From assembly GCA_031265765.1 (NCBI GenBank), contig JAISCE010000024.1, positions 1 to 63,753 on the forward strand: a stretch of 63,753 nt of DNA, written 5' to 3'. Position numbers and translations under genes: made by a program. The number at the start of each line of letters is the position of its first letter. The stretch's first letter is position 1. Shown here piece by piece: positions 26,277 to 36,350 of the stretch. The stretch is from Azoarcus sp. (GTDB lineage: Bacteria; Pseudomonadota; Gammaproteobacteria; Burkholderiales; Rhodocyclaceae). The notes under the pieces are model-generated. The model had not been told where the DNA came from and did no database searches. It worked only from the letters and a program-made list of their open reading frames with translations.

Positions 26277-27707
26277 TCAGAACTTGTGCGCGCCATGGCT
26301 GCCCAGGCTCATTACATATTGCAGGGTCACCTGGTTGTCGGTTATCCCCGGCATGGCGCGGTCGCGCGACCATTGCAGCCGCAGGCGGGAAAACTCGCTC
26401 CAGCTGTAATCGGCCATCACCGAGAAGCGGCGCGGCTGCCAGGAAACGATCTCGATTTCCGCCGGATTGGCGCCAAGGGACTGCCGTCCGCTCGACAGGC
26501 GGTCATAACGCAATCCGGCGCGCCAATTGGGCGTGAACTGGTAGACGCCCGCGATGTAATAGCCATGCTGGCGCGTGCGCCACGGGCTTTCGAGCGAGTT
26601 GCCGCCGCCGTCCTCCACCGCCAGATGGCCGCTTTCCTTGCGGTGGAAATATTCGGCCTGCACTTTGAAATTGCGCCGTGCGGGATTGCCGTCCGGCGAC
26701 CACTTATAAACGAAGTCGGCGATCCACATCCTGCTCCGCCCGGAAAACGCGCCATGCGTCTCCCCGAGGATTTCCGACTCGAAATGGCTTTCGCGCGCAT
26801 CGGCGCGGGTTTGCAGCCACGAAATCCCCGCCCGCCAACTGTTCGATGCGCCGATATCGCCGCCGGTGTGCGCGAACAGGGCAAGGCTGTTGAAACCGTC
26901 GAGATTTCGCTCGTCGCCGGGGAAGCGATTCCCCCGCCCGGCTTCCGCGCCCAGTTCGACGAAGGTCGACAGCGGCGCAACCCACTTCGCCTGCACGCCG
27001 TCCTGCGTGTAACCGTGCTCGCCGAACAGGGCCTTGTACATCAGGGGCTGCTCATAAAAATCCCACTGATGGGCGTGCTGCTCGTTCAGATAACCGATGC
27101 CGGAGAGAAAACGCCCCGCCTTGAGTCCCAGGCCATGGCCCAGCGCCGTGGTCTGGAACCAGGCTTCTTCCAGTTCCACCTCATCGTCGAGCAAAGCAAG
27201 CGTGGCCTGGCCGCGAAAATTTGGGTCGATATTGGCCGCAAGTACGAGTTCGGAATGATCCAGCGTAAAACCGCGTTTGTTGTCGCCCTCCACCCCGTCG
27301 CCGTGATGATGTTCCGCCCCCACGAAACCGCCGATATGACGTTCCGCCACATCCTTGCGGCCTTTGTAAGCGCCTTGGAGAATCAGCGAGATTTCCGGGT
27401 TGAAAGCCGACGCCCCGCTCCGCGCGGCGACGCGATCCACGGCTTGCGGCGCGGATGGGGAAGCCGATGTCGCCGCCTGCGCGGCAGTTCGCGCCGGCGC
27501 GTTTCGTTCATTGCCGGTGCGCCTTTCGGCGTCCAGCTTTTCTTCCAGCGCCGCGATGCGGCCCTCGTAGGCCGCCTTCATCTGCGCGATCTGCTCCCGC
27601 AAGGCGGCCACTTCATCGGCCAATGGCGTACCGCCCGTTTCTTCCGCCGCGAGTGTCGGGCACGCGAGCGCGCAGGCCACAGCGGCAACCAGTATTCTGG
27701 ATTGCAT
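26277..27707 (-). CDS. Outer-membrane beta-barrel protein linked to metal uptake
   Basis: A 476-aa exported protein from ATG 27707 (MQSRILVAAVACALACPTLAAEE signal). Residues 24-60 are a coiled coil (EVAALREQIAQMKAAYEGR), as in trimeric porins with periplasmic or surface stalks. The rest is strand-rich with many aromatic girdle residues: FTLDHSELVLAANIDPNF, GLGLKAGRFLSGIGYLNEQHAHQWDFYEQPL, YYIAGVYQFTPNWRAGLRYDR, ending LQYVMSLGSHGAHKF. Although such genes are sometimes called TonB receptors, no plug or TonB box is seen. It sits 14 bp before the binding-protein gene, so it probably passes zinc across the outer membrane (inference). Confidence 0.8.
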   Translation of the reverse strand: MQSRILVAAVACALACPTLAAEETGGTPLADEVAALREQIAQMKAAYEGRIAALEEKLDAERRTGNERNAPARTAAQAATSASPSAPQAVDRVAARSGASAFNPEISLILQGAYKGRKDVAERHIGGFVGAEHHHGDGVEGDNKRGFTLDHSELVLAANIDPNFRGQATLALLDDEVELEEAWFQTTALGHGLGLKAGRFLSGIGYLNEQHAHQWDFYEQPLMYKALFGEHGYTQDGVQAKWVAPLSTFVELGAEAGRGNRFPGDERNLDGFNSLALFAHTGGDIGASNSWRAGISWLQTRADARESHFESEILGETHGAFSGRSRMWIADFVYKWSPDGNPARRNFKVQAEYFHRKESGHLAVEDGGGNSLESPWRTRQHGYYIAGVYQFTPNWRAGLRYDRLSSGRQSLGANPAEIEIVSWQPRRFSVMADYSWSEFSRLRLQWSRDRAMPGITDNQVTLQYVMSLGSHGAHKF

Positions 27708-27783
27708 GGAATTGCTCCTGAAAAATGAGATATGCGGCGCGCGGGCAGGACGAATCCGCCGGACGCCTTCGCAAGAGAGGTTC

Positions 27784-28116
27784 TCAGGAGAGCCGGGGCG
27801 GCCCTTGTTGCCGGGGCCGAACCGGATCGGCATCGCCGCGCGAGGCGGGTTCATTCCAAGCCAGGGATTCGGAAAGAGGGATGGCGGCGACAGCGCATCC
27901 CGCGCCGGACAAGGCCGACCCCATGCCGTGCATGGAACAACAAAACTCGCACGTCGCGTCCTCGTCCCCGTCGACGCCAAGGTCGTGCTCGAAGCGATGG
28001 ACGAGCCAAAGCGCCTGCATCGCAAGCAGCAGGCAAGTCAGGAAAAGCCCGATGAAACGGCGGCGCTGGAACACGGGATCGAGACCGGGGCGGACGGAAG
28101 GCGTCGAGTATGCCAC
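27784..28116 (-). CDS. Small Cys-rich membrane protein heading the metal-uptake operon
   Basis: About 110 aa if GTG 28116 is used; an open frame with a TTG start continues to 28209 but enters the divergent gene's leader. It has one transmembrane segment (FIGLFLTCLLLAMQALWLVHRF) followed by a short cysteine motif CEFCCSMHGMGSAL, reminiscent of the HCPFC motif of DUF2946 proteins such as the one at 19748. It is 76 bp upstream of the barrel gene on the same strand. A metal-binding role at the inner membrane is inferred from the Cys/His cluster and the operon. The start is uncertain. Confidence 0.6.
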   Translation of the reverse strand: MAYSTPSVRPGLDPVFQRRRFIGLFLTCLLLAMQALWLVHRFEHDLGVDGDEDATCEFCCSMHGMGSALSGAGCAVAAIPLSESLAWNEPASRGDADPVRPRQQGPPRLS

Positions 28117-28208
28117 ACTGTCCGGGGCGCTTGGGGAACGGACTATAATCAAGCGTCCTGCCGCCCGCCGGAAAGCAGGAACGAAGATAAAAAAGGGAGG
28201 GAGACGCA

Positions 28209-29213
28209 ATGGAAGGAAACGGCGCTTTCAGGGCCTTCTTGATCGGACAGGACGAGGCGCGCAAGGTGCATGCTGCGATGACTTCGTTGTCGCCAGCGCA
28301 ACTCGATGCCGGCGAGGTATTGATCCGGGTGCATTTTTCGAGCATCAACTATAAGGACGCCCTCGCCGCGACCGGAGCGGGCAAGATCGTCCGGCGGTTT
28401 CCCTGCGTGGGCGGCATCGACTTGTCCGGCGTGGTGGTCGAGAGCGCCGATCCCCGGTTCGGGGCGGGCGATGCGGTCATCGCCACCAGCTATGATATCG
28501 GCGTCGCCCATCATGGCGGTTATGCCGAATATGCCCGGATACCGGCCGCCTGGACGCTCCCGCTGCCGGCGGGACTCGATCTCATGGAGGCCATGGCGCT
28601 GGGTACGGCGGGGCTGACCGCGGCGCTCGGAATCGTCAGGATGGAAGACAACGGCCTCGCGCCCGCCAATGGCCCCGTGCTGGTGACTGGCGCGAGCGGC
28701 GGGGTAGGGGGGCTGGCAATCGACATGCTGGCCCGGCTCGGTTATGAGGTGACGGCCTTGACCGGCAAGCCGGGAGAGGCGGGTTTTCTCCGGCGCATCG
28801 GCGCGGCGGCAATTCTTTTGCGCGACGAAGTCGATTTTGAAAAAGCCCGTCCGCTGGAGGCTTCGCGCTGGGCCGGCGCGGTCGATAACGTCGGCGGCCC
28901 CATCTTGCATTGGGTCCTGGCGACGATGCGGCAGGCCGGCACGGTTGCCAGCATCGGCAACGCCGCCGATTCCAGGCTGTCGACTACGGTGTTTCCGTTC
29001 ATTTTGCGTGGCGTAAGTCTTTTGGGAATCGATTCCGGTTATGCGAGCATGGCATTGCGGCAAAGGGTGTGGCGGCGGCTGGCGTCCGACCTCAAGCCGT
29101 CTCGCCTGGGCGATTTCGTGCGGGTGATCGGATTCGACGAGTTGCCGGATGCTTTTGCCGCTTTCATCGATGGCCGGGCGAAAGGGCGAACCGTCGTCCG
29201 TATTTTGGGGTAG
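28209..29213 (+). CDS. YhdH/YhfP-family quinone oxidoreductase (acrylyl-CoA reductase type)
   Basis: A 334-aa zinc-independent MDR oxidoreductase using NADPH. Features are the N-terminal GroES-like domain (VLIRVHFSSINYKDALAATG, residues 39-58), FPCVGGIDLSGVV, the nucleotide-binding loop VLVTGASGGVGGLAIDMLARLGYEVTALTGK in shorter form VTGASGGVGGLA, and the C-terminal GIDSG and RTVVRILG typical of the YhdH group. E. coli YhdH (AcuI) reduces acrylyl-CoA to propionyl-CoA. A TATAAT-like box lies at 28144-28149, about 60 bp upstream. It is divergent from the metal-uptake operon. Confidence 0.92.
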   Translation: MEGNGAFRAFLIGQDEARKVHAAMTSLSPAQLDAGEVLIRVHFSSINYKDALAATGAGKIVRRFPCVGGIDLSGVVVESADPRFGAGDAVIATSYDIGVAHHGGYAEYARIPAAWTLPLPAGLDLMEAMALGTAGLTAALGIVRMEDNGLAPANGPVLVTGASGGVGGLAIDMLARLGYEVTALTGKPGEAGFLRRIGAAAILLRDEVDFEKARPLEASRWAGAVDNVGGPILHWVLATMRQAGTVASIGNAADSRLSTTVFPFILRGVSLLGIDSGYASMALRQRVWRRLASDLKPSRLGDFVRVIGFDELPDAFAAFIDGRAKGRTVVRILG

Positions 29214-29236
29214 CAGATCCGTACCGGGTAGATGCC

Positions 29237-30418
29237 ATGGCCGAAGAAGATTCCGAAGTCCTGCCGAAGATATTGATCGTCGATGATTCGCGTATGGTGC
29301 GCGCCAGTTTGACCAAGCAGGTTCGCCATTGCTTTCGCATCCGCGAGGAAGCCGACGGCGAGGCGGGCTGGGAGGCGCTGCTGGTCGATCCGGGAATCCA
29401 GCTCGTGCTCACCGACCTCGGTATGCCGCGGCTCGACGGCTTCGGTCTGCTGGAACGTATCCGCGCCTCCAGGGTGCAGCGCATCCAGGAGGTGCCGGTG
29501 GTCATCATCTCCGGGGACGAGGACGATGCCGCCCGCGAGCGGGCGCTGAAGCTCGGCGCCAGCGATTTCGTCTCCAAGGGCGCGGGGTGCGCGGAGATGA
29601 CGGCGCGGCTCGAATCGTTGCTGACGCTGGCCGACACCCAGCGCGACCTTGCCAGGAGCCGCGGCGCGCTGGCGGCCCAAAGCCCGGTCGACCCGGTTTC
29701 CGGGCTGGCGACGCCCGCATATCTCAACCATAACGGCGAGCAGCAATTGGCGCAGGCGCGGCGGCACCGGCTGGCGATCTCGGCAATGGTGATCGAGATC
29801 GACCATTACGATCAACTGGTCGAATGGCATGGCAAGCGCGCCGCCGAACTGGTCGGTCACAGGCTTGCGAACTCGCTTGCCAGCGAGGTGCGCAGGGAAG
29901 ATACCCTCACCCAGGTGTCGGGGGCGCGTTTCGTCGTTTTGTCGCCCAGTACCCCGGTTGCCGATTGCTGTGCCTTTGCCCTGCGCATGCAGAAGTCGAT
30001 GGAAAACCTGGTGATGATCTATCACGAGGAACAGATTCGCATCACCGTCACCATCGGCATTTCCGGTTCGGAGCGCGACGATGCGCAAAGCATCGATGCG
30101 TTCATCGAAAACGCGGCGGAACGGGTGCGACGCGGCGTCGCCGCGGGAGGCAATCGTATCGTCGGCGACGAGGGCGAGGTCGACGAAAAGACGATCGAAG
30201 GCTATATGGCGCATGCGATCAGCCTCGACCGGGCTTTACTTCAGTTGCGGGTCGGAAGCGCCGAGGAGGTCGTGAGCCGCTTGCCGGACATCGTCGCCGC
30301 AATCGACCCCTTGCTTGAACTGCTCGAGGAGCGTTTGCATCTCGGTATACCGCTTGGCGAATTGAAGAACTACGGCCGAAAGCGGGCCGCCGAACCGGAC
30401 GGCCGGGCGGATTCGTGA
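29237..30418 (+). CDS. Response regulator with degenerate GGDEF domain
   Basis: A 393-aa protein. Residues 10-130 are a CheY-like receiver (KILIVDDSRMVRASL, phospho-acceptor Asp60 in VLTDLGMPRLDG, VVIISGDEDD, Lys in FVSKGAG). Residues 160-315 have the fold of a diguanylate cyclase domain (DPVSGLATPAYLN, EIDHYDQLVEWHG, VTIGISG, AGGNRI), but the GGDEF active-site motif reads SGARF, so cyclase activity is unlikely. A helical C-terminus of about 75 aa follows. It may act as a c-di-GMP or GTP sensor, or through protein contacts. It starts 23 bp after the oxidoreductase gene. Confidence 0.85.
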   Translation: MAEEDSEVLPKILIVDDSRMVRASLTKQVRHCFRIREEADGEAGWEALLVDPGIQLVLTDLGMPRLDGFGLLERIRASRVQRIQEVPVVIISGDEDDAARERALKLGASDFVSKGAGCAEMTARLESLLTLADTQRDLARSRGALAAQSPVDPVSGLATPAYLNHNGEQQLAQARRHRLAISAMVIEIDHYDQLVEWHGKRAAELVGHRLANSLASEVRREDTLTQVSGARFVVLSPSTPVADCCAFALRMQKSMENLVMIYHEEQIRITVTIGISGSERDDAQSIDAFIENAAERVRRGVAAGGNRIVGDEGEVDEKTIEGYMAHAISLDRALLQLRVGSAEEVVSRLPDIVAAIDPLLELLEERLHLGIPLGELKNYGRKRAAEPDGRADS

Positions 30419-30434
30419 AAGGATGGCGACCGCT

Positions 30435-31565
30435 TCAATGCGGCGCGCGCACGACCAGATTGTCGCGATGTATCAGTTCCGGCGTGTCGACATAGCCGAG
30501 GATGGCCTCGATTTCGGCGCTCGGTTTCCGCAGGATGCGGCGGCACTCGCTGGCGCCGTAGTTGACCAGTCCGCGTGCGATTTCCTCGCCGGCTTCATCG
30601 AGACAGGCGACGGCCTCGCCCCGCCTGAAGTCGCCCCGCGCTTCGAGTGCGCCCACCGGCAGCAGGCTCTTGCCGCCGCGCAGGGCGGCAATCGCCCCAG
30701 CGTCGATGACGAGCGCGCCCGCCAGTTGCAGATGGTCGGCGAGCCATTGCTTGCGCGCGGCCAGTCTCGAATCGCTGGCATAGAGCAGGGTGCCGGCGGC
30801 GTCTCCGGCGGCGAGCCGGGACAGGACATCGGGTTCGCGCCCGCTGGCGATGCATGTGTGCGCGCCGCCGCGCGCCGCGCGCCGCGCGGCAAAAACCTTG
30901 GTCAGCATGCCGCCCTTGCCGATGCCCGTGCCCGCGCCGCCCGCCATCGCCTCGTAGCGGCGATCTCCGGCCTCGCCTTCTTCGACCAGGGTGGCGTTCG
31001 CATCGCGGCGCGGATCCGCCGTGTATAAACCCCGCTGGTCGGTGAGGATGATGAGGGCATCGGCGTCGATCAGGTTGGCGACCAGCGCGCCGAGAGTGTC
31101 GTTGTCGCCGAATTTGATTTCATCGGTGACGACAGTATCGTTTTCGTTGATGATCGGAACGACGCCGAGTTCAAGCAGCGTGACGACGGTCGAGCGCGCA
31201 TTGAGGTAGCGGTTGCGATCGGCGAGGTCGTCGTGCGTCAGCAGGATTTGCGCGGTGGCGAGGCCATGGCGCGCAAAGATGTTTTCGTAGGCTTCCACCA
31301 GCCCCATCTGGCCGACGGCTGCCGCGGCCTGGAGGCGGTGCATCTCGCTCGGCCGTTTTTTCCAGCCCAGTTTTTGCATTCCGGCGGCGATCGCTCCCGA
31401 GGAAACCAAGGCGATTTCGCGCCCGCCCCGGCGCAGGGCGGCTATCTGACGCGCCCAGTCGTCGATGGCGGCATGATCCAGTCCCGCGCCGTTGCCGGTG
31501 ACGAGCGCCGAGCCGACCTTGACCACCAGGCGGCGAGCCTCGCGGAGATGTTTTCTCATGCTCAT
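30435..31565 (-). CDS. proB: Glutamate 5-kinase
   Basis: A 376-aa enzyme that phosphorylates glutamate as the first step of proline synthesis. The amino-acid-kinase domain (about 1-260) shows [75 protein letters not shown] (as separate consecutive motifs) and [23 protein letters not shown]. Residues 275-370 are the PUA domain ([23 protein letters not shown]). Proline feedback is expected for the family. It abuts obgE (stop and start adjoin), in the classic rplU-rpmA-obgE-proB order. Confidence 0.96.
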   Translation of the reverse strand: MSMRKHLREARRLVVKVGSALVTGNGAGLDHAAIDDWARQIAALRRGGREIALVSSGAIAAGMQKLGWKKRPSEMHRLQAAAAVGQMGLVEAYENIFARHGLATAQILLTHDDLADRNRYLNARSTVVTLLELGVVPIINENDTVVTDEIKFGDNDTLGALVANLIDADALIILTDQRGLYTADPRRDANATLVEEGEAGDRRYEAMAGGAGTGIGKGGMLTKVFAARRAARGGAHTCIASGREPDVLSRLAAGDAAGTLLYASDSRLAARKQWLADHLQLAGALVIDAGAIAALRGGKSLLPVGALEARGDFRRGEAVACLDEAGEEIARGLVNYGASECRRILRKPSAEIEAILGYVDTPELIHRDNLVVRAPH

Positions 31566-32795
<1,230 letters not shown>

Positions 32796-32821
32796 GGGCC
32801 GGAACCGCATGCCGCCGGAAG

Positions 32822-33094
32822 TCAGGCGGCGGCGGGCATCTCCGGGATCACCGTCACCGTACGGTGGTTTTTCGGGCCTTTGACCAGGAACTTGACCGTG
32901 CCGTTGGTGAGCGCAAACAGTGTGTGATCCTTGCCGATGCCGACGTTTTCACCGGGATGGAACTGGGTGCCGCGCTGACGCACGAGGATGTTGCCGGCTG
33001 CGACGGACTGCCCGCCGTAACGCTTCACGCCGAGGCGTTTCGACTCCGAGTCGCGGCCATTGCGGGAACTGCCGCCTGCTTTTTTGTGTGCCAT
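32822..33094 (-). CDS. rpmA: 50S ribosomal protein L27
   Basis: A 90-aa ribosomal protein beginning [19 protein letters not shown], the unmistakable L27 N-terminus that reaches the peptidyl-transferase centre. [18 protein letters not shown] and [17 protein letters not shown] are conserved. It is slightly longer at the C-terminus (PEMPAAA) than E. coli L27. There is no N-terminal pre-sequence of the Firmicutes type. It lies 18 bp after rplU. Confidence 0.98.
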   Translation of the reverse strand: MAHKKAGGSSRNGRDSESKRLGVKRYGGQSVAAGNILVRQRGTQFHPGENVGIGKDHTLFALTNGTVKFLVKGPKNHRTVTVIPEMPAAA

Positions 33095-33112
33095 GTCGAA
33101 TGATCTCCGGTC

Positions 33113-33424
33113 TCAGGCTGAAATCGCGTCGATGAGGATTTCAGTGTAGTTCTGGCGATGCCCCTGGTGTTTCTGGTAGTGCTTGCGCCGGCGCATCTTG
33201 AAAATCCTGACCTTGTCGTGACGGCCGTGCGCAAGCACGGACGCCGTGACGGTGGCCCCGGCGACCACTGGCGTGCCGATCCTGACCGACTCGCCCTCGC
33301 CGACCAGTAAAACCTGATCGAGAGTGATCTGGGAACCCACGTCGGCCGGTATCTGTTCTACCTTGATCTTTTCGCCGGCGGCGACGCGATATTGCTTGCC
33401 GCCGGTTTTTATCACCGCGTACAT
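33113..33424 (-). CDS. rplU: 50S ribosomal protein L21
   Basis: A 103-aa ribosomal protein from ATG 33424 ([20 protein letters not shown]), with the C-terminal block [22 protein letters not shown] that binds 23S rRNA. A further in-frame start lies six codons upstream (33442), but family proteins begin at MYAV. The promoter at 33464-33492 drives rplU-rpmA. Confidence 0.98.
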   Translation of the reverse strand: MYAVIKTGGKQYRVAAGEKIKVEQIPADVGSQITLDQVLLVGEGESVRIGTPVVAGATVTASVLAHGRHDKVRIFKMRRRKHYQKHQGHRQNYTEILIDAISA

Positions 33425-33463
33425 GGTGTTGCTCCATAGCATGGTTCATTTGAAGAACCGGGG

Positions 33464-33492
33464 AGTCTATTGGCGGGTCTGCGAAAAGTCAA
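33464..33492 (-). promoter_or_regulatory. Sigma-70 promoter of rplU-rpmA
   Basis: On the minus strand the -35 is TTGACT (33487-33492) and the -10 is TAGACT (33464-33469) with a 17-bp spacer, 40 bp from the rplU start. The transcribed leader contains a small GGTTC/GAACC hairpin (33443-33459). The rest of the 306-bp gap to the next gene (33425-33730) is A-T-rich and shows nothing else I can name. Confidence 0.75.
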
Positions 33493-33730
33493 CGGCGCTC
33501 TCAATGTGCCCAGGCAATGCCCATTTGCTCGGAAAATCCTCATGTAATTGAGTAATACATTGATTGGACTGAAGATTTCGTTCAAGACCCAAAAGACATA
33601 AATCTTTTTAAAATCAATGAATTGTGTTGTTCGCGGGATTGTTTGAGCGATTTCGGTCTTATCACTATCCCTGTCCTGTGTCTGTTGTTATCATGCATCA
33701 GCAAAGTTGTTCAAATCGTTAATTTTTCTC

Positions 33731-34483
33731 ATGCGTGTCTCCGTCGAAACCTGTGTTGCCCGCCATGTCGGGGATCGCAAGGAGCAGCAGGATCGCGTCG
33801 CCGTCCTGACTCATCCTTCGCACCCGGGCGCGCTGCTCGTTGTGTTGGCCGACGGTATGGGCGGGCACAACGGCGGCGCAACAGCCGCCGAACAGGTCAT
33901 CGTGGCGGCGAGGCGGAGTTTTGAAGCCTTTACACCCGCCACGGAGTCGCCTGGGCAGGCGCTGGATGCCGCGGTTCGCGCCGCGCACGGGGCGATTCGC
34001 CTGAGCCAGTTCACCCGCGAGCAAGATCCCCACAGCACGGTCGTGATGTACATGCTCTACCGTGGCAAGGCGTATTGGGCGCATTGCGGCGACTCCCGCC
34101 TCTACCATTTCCGCAACCGTCAATTGCTGGCGCGCACGAGCGACCATTCGCTGGTCGGAGAATTGCACCGGCGCGGCAAGCTGTCGGAAGAAGAAGCATT
34201 GCGGCATCCGCAGCGCAATGTCCTGGTCGCCTGCCTGGGGGGCGACCGTCCCCCTCGCATCGAACAGGGCGGCAGCGGGGACGTGATGCTTGGGGATCGC
34301 TTCCTGCTCTGTTCGGACGGACTCTGGCGCTACTTCGGCAACGATGAACTCGCCGCCACGCTTGCCGATTTCCCGACCGCCGAAGCGGCGCGGCGCCTGC
34401 TCGACCTTGCCCGCCAGCGCGCCGCGGGCCGCGGCGACAATCTCGTCCTCGCCATCATCGGGTTTGTCCCGGCCAAAGGCTGA
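33731..34483 (+). CDS. PP2C-type serine/threonine protein phosphatase
   Basis: About 250 aa from ATG 33731; a frame with an earlier ATG exists at 33707. This is an Mg/Mn-dependent PPM-family phosphatase (Stp1/PppA-like). Metal and phosphate motifs: GDRKEQQDR near residue 16, LADGMGGHNGG (Asp pair) near 38, HCGDSRLYHFRN near 118, RTSDHS, LLCSDGLWRYFGNDEL near 197 and the final Asp in GDNLVLAI. Such soluble phosphatases reverse Hanks-type kinase signalling and, in some bacteria, control T6SS; no kinase is near it here. An A-T-rich leader precedes it. Confidence 0.9.
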   Translation: MRVSVETCVARHVGDRKEQQDRVAVLTHPSHPGALLVVLADGMGGHNGGATAAEQVIVAARRSFEAFTPATESPGQALDAAVRAAHGAIRLSQFTREQDPHSTVVMYMLYRGKAYWAHCGDSRLYHFRNRQLLARTSDHSLVGELHRRGKLSEEEALRHPQRNVLVACLGGDRPPRIEQGGSGDVMLGDRFLLCSDGLWRYFGNDELAATLADFPTAEAARRLLDLARQRAAGRGDNLVLAIIGFVPAKG

Positions 34484-34516
34484 ACCCGGTCGCGGAGGCC
34501 GGATTGCGCCCCGGTC

Positions 34517-35329
34517 TCATTCCCAGAGTTGCCACCATGGCCGCCCGTCCTTGCCGCCGGACAGGTATTTACTGTCGGAAAAATTCTGCTGCATCACGCG
34601 GTCGGCGTCGTCGCGCAGATCGGCGAGGCCGAGCTTGTCGTAACTCTTGACCAGCAGGAACAGGGCCTCCTCGTGCGCGGGCGCGTTCGGATAATGGGTG
34701 ATCGCCGCTTGGGCGCGGTTGATGGCGGCGATGTAAGCGCCGCGCTGGTAGTAATAACGGGCGACGTGCACTTCGTGGGAGGCAAGCGAATTCACCAGAT
34801 ATTGCATGCGCAAACGGGAATCCTCGGCGTACTTGCTCTCGGGGAAGCGTTCGACGAGTTCGCGGAAGGTATCGAAAGCCTCGCGCGACGCCCTCGGATC
34901 GCGCTGGGAAAGATCCTTGCCCGTCACGTCGCCGAAAAGACCGAGGTTTTCATTGAAATTGACCAGCCCTTTCAGGTAATAGGCATAATCGACATCGCGG
35001 TGATTGGGGTGCAGCTTGATGAAGCGTTCGGTTGCGAGGATCGCCAGATCCGGCTCCTCGGACTTGTAATAGGCATAGGCGGTGTCGAGCTGCGCCTGTT
35101 GGGCGTAACGCCCGTAGGGATAGCGCGATTCGAGCTTCTCGAACATCTTGATCGCCGGGTCGTAGTCGCCGCCGTTCATCAGGGTCTTCGCCTCGGAATA
35201 AAGCTTCTGGGCGTCCCAGTCCGCGGTTTCGTCGGGCGTGCCGTTGCATCCGCATAGCGCCAGAACGGCGGCCAGCAAGGCATTCCGGGCCGCTTTTCCC
35301 GCTACACTTGCAAAAATGGACTTAGTCAT
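34517..35329 (-). CDS. bamD: Outer-membrane assembly lipoprotein BamD (ComL)
   Basis: A 270-aa lipoprotein of the BAM complex that inserts beta-barrel proteins into the outer membrane. A lipoprotein signal ends in LALCGC, with the lipidated Cys at about position 28 from ATG 35329 (GTG 35338 also in frame). TPR-like repeats follow: LYSEAKTLMNGGDYDPAIKMFEKLESRYPYGRYAQQAQLDTAYAYYKSEEPDLAI contains the conserved SRYPYG core, then RFIKLHPNHRDVDYAYYLKGL and ARYYYQRGAYIAAINRAQ. Its 5' end overlaps the divergent rluD gene, so one of the two starts may be farther downstream. Confidence 0.95.
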   Translation of the reverse strand: MTKSIFASVAGKAARNALLAAVLALCGCNGTPDETADWDAQKLYSEAKTLMNGGDYDPAIKMFEKLESRYPYGRYAQQAQLDTAYAYYKSEEPDLAILATERFIKLHPNHRDVDYAYYLKGLVNFNENLGLFGDVTGKDLSQRDPRASREAFDTFRELVERFPESKYAEDSRLRMQYLVNSLASHEVHVARYYYQRGAYIAAINRAQAAITHYPNAPAHEEALFLLVKSYDKLGLADLRDDADRVMQQNFSDSKYLSGGKDGRPWWQLWE

Positions 35330-36350
35330 CGAAAACACTCGTTTGAATGGACCGGCGAATTATAGCCATAGCCCGGATGAAGCACTCATCTCCCGCGAAA
35401 TCGCGCCCGCCGCATGTGCCACAGTACCATCCGATTGCGCGGGCTGGCGGCTGGACCAGGCGCTCGCCCGCATGTTTCCCGAATATTCGCGCAGTCGTCT
35501 CCAGGGCTGGCTGCGCGAAGGGCGCATTCGCGTCGATGGCCGCGTTTCCGAAATCCGCGCCAAAGTCCGGGGCGGCGAACGGCTGGAAATGGACGCCGTT
35601 CCGGCAAGCTCCCAGGAACCCGCCGCCGCGCCGGAAAACATCGCGCTCTCCATCGTATTCGAGGACGACTGCCTGCTGGTGCTCGACAAACCCGCCGGAT
35701 TGGTCGTGCATCCGGGCAATGGCAACTGGCGCGGCACTTTGATGAACGCCTTGCTCCACCACGCCCCGGCGCTTGCCGCCATTCCGCGCGCGGGCATTGT
35801 GCACCGGCTCGACAAAGACACCAGCGGTCTCCTGGCCGTGGCGAAAACGCTGGCGGCGCAAACGCATTTGATCCGGCAATTGCAGGCGCGCACGGTCGAA
35901 CGCCGCTACCTTGCGCTCGTGCACGGCGCGCTCGGGCGCGGCGGCGAAATCGACGCCCCGATTGCCCGCCATCCCGTGCAGCGCACGAAAATGGCCGTGG
36001 CCGTGGGAGGGCGGGCGGCGCTCACCCGCTACAAAGTGCGCGAACGGCTGGGCGCGGCGACCTTGCTCGAATGCCGCCTGGCGACGGGCCGCACCCATCA
36101 GATACGGGTACACATGGCGCATCTCGGCCATCCGCTCGTCGGCGACCCCGTATATGGCCCGAAGCGGGTATCCGATCCGTGTCTGGCAGACTTCCATCGC
36201 CAGGCATTGCATGCCTTCCGGCTCGGGCTGATTCATCCCGCGCGCGAAGAAACGATGATGTGGTCCGCCCCCTTGCCGCAAGACTTCTCCGACCTCCTGG
36301 AAACACTCGGCAGCCGCGCGCCCGGACTTCCGGGAGAGAACGATGCCTGA
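35316..36350 (+). CDS. rluD: 23S rRNA pseudouridine synthase D (RluD family)
   Basis: About 344 aa. It makes pseudouridines in helix 69 of 23S rRNA. Residues 45-110 are an S4 RNA-binding domain (GWRLDQALARMFPEYSRSRLQGWLREGRIRVDG). The catalytic motif GIVHRLDKDTSGLLAVAKT contains the nucleophilic Asp. Then TVERRYLALVHG, RTHQIRVHMAHLGHPLVGDPVYG and FHRQALHAFRLGLIHP. ATG 35316 overlaps the 5' end of bamD; TTG 35343 is an alternative start that reduces the overlap. The stop overlaps pgeF by 8 bp. bamD/rluD divergence is widespread in proteobacteria. Confidence 0.95.
   Translation: MDLVIENTRLNGPANYSHSPDEALISREIAPAACATVPSDCAGWRLDQALARMFPEYSRSRLQGWLREGRIRVDGRVSEIRAKVRGGERLEMDAVPASSQEPAAAPENIALSIVFEDDCLLVLDKPAGLVVHPGNGNWRGTLMNALLHHAPALAAIPRAGIVHRLDKDTSGLLAVAKTLAAQTHLIRQLQARTVERRYLALVHGALGRGGEIDAPIARHPVQRTKMAVAVGGRAALTRYKVRERLGAATLLECRLATGRTHQIRVHMAHLGHPLVGDPVYGPKRVSDPCLADFHRQALHAFRLGLIHPAREETMMWSAPLPQDFSDLLETLGSRAPGLPGENDA

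Noticed and set aside
25704..27728. 674-residue plus-strand frame across the metal-uptake operon
   Set aside because: Shadow of G+C-rich minus-strand genes with recognisable products.
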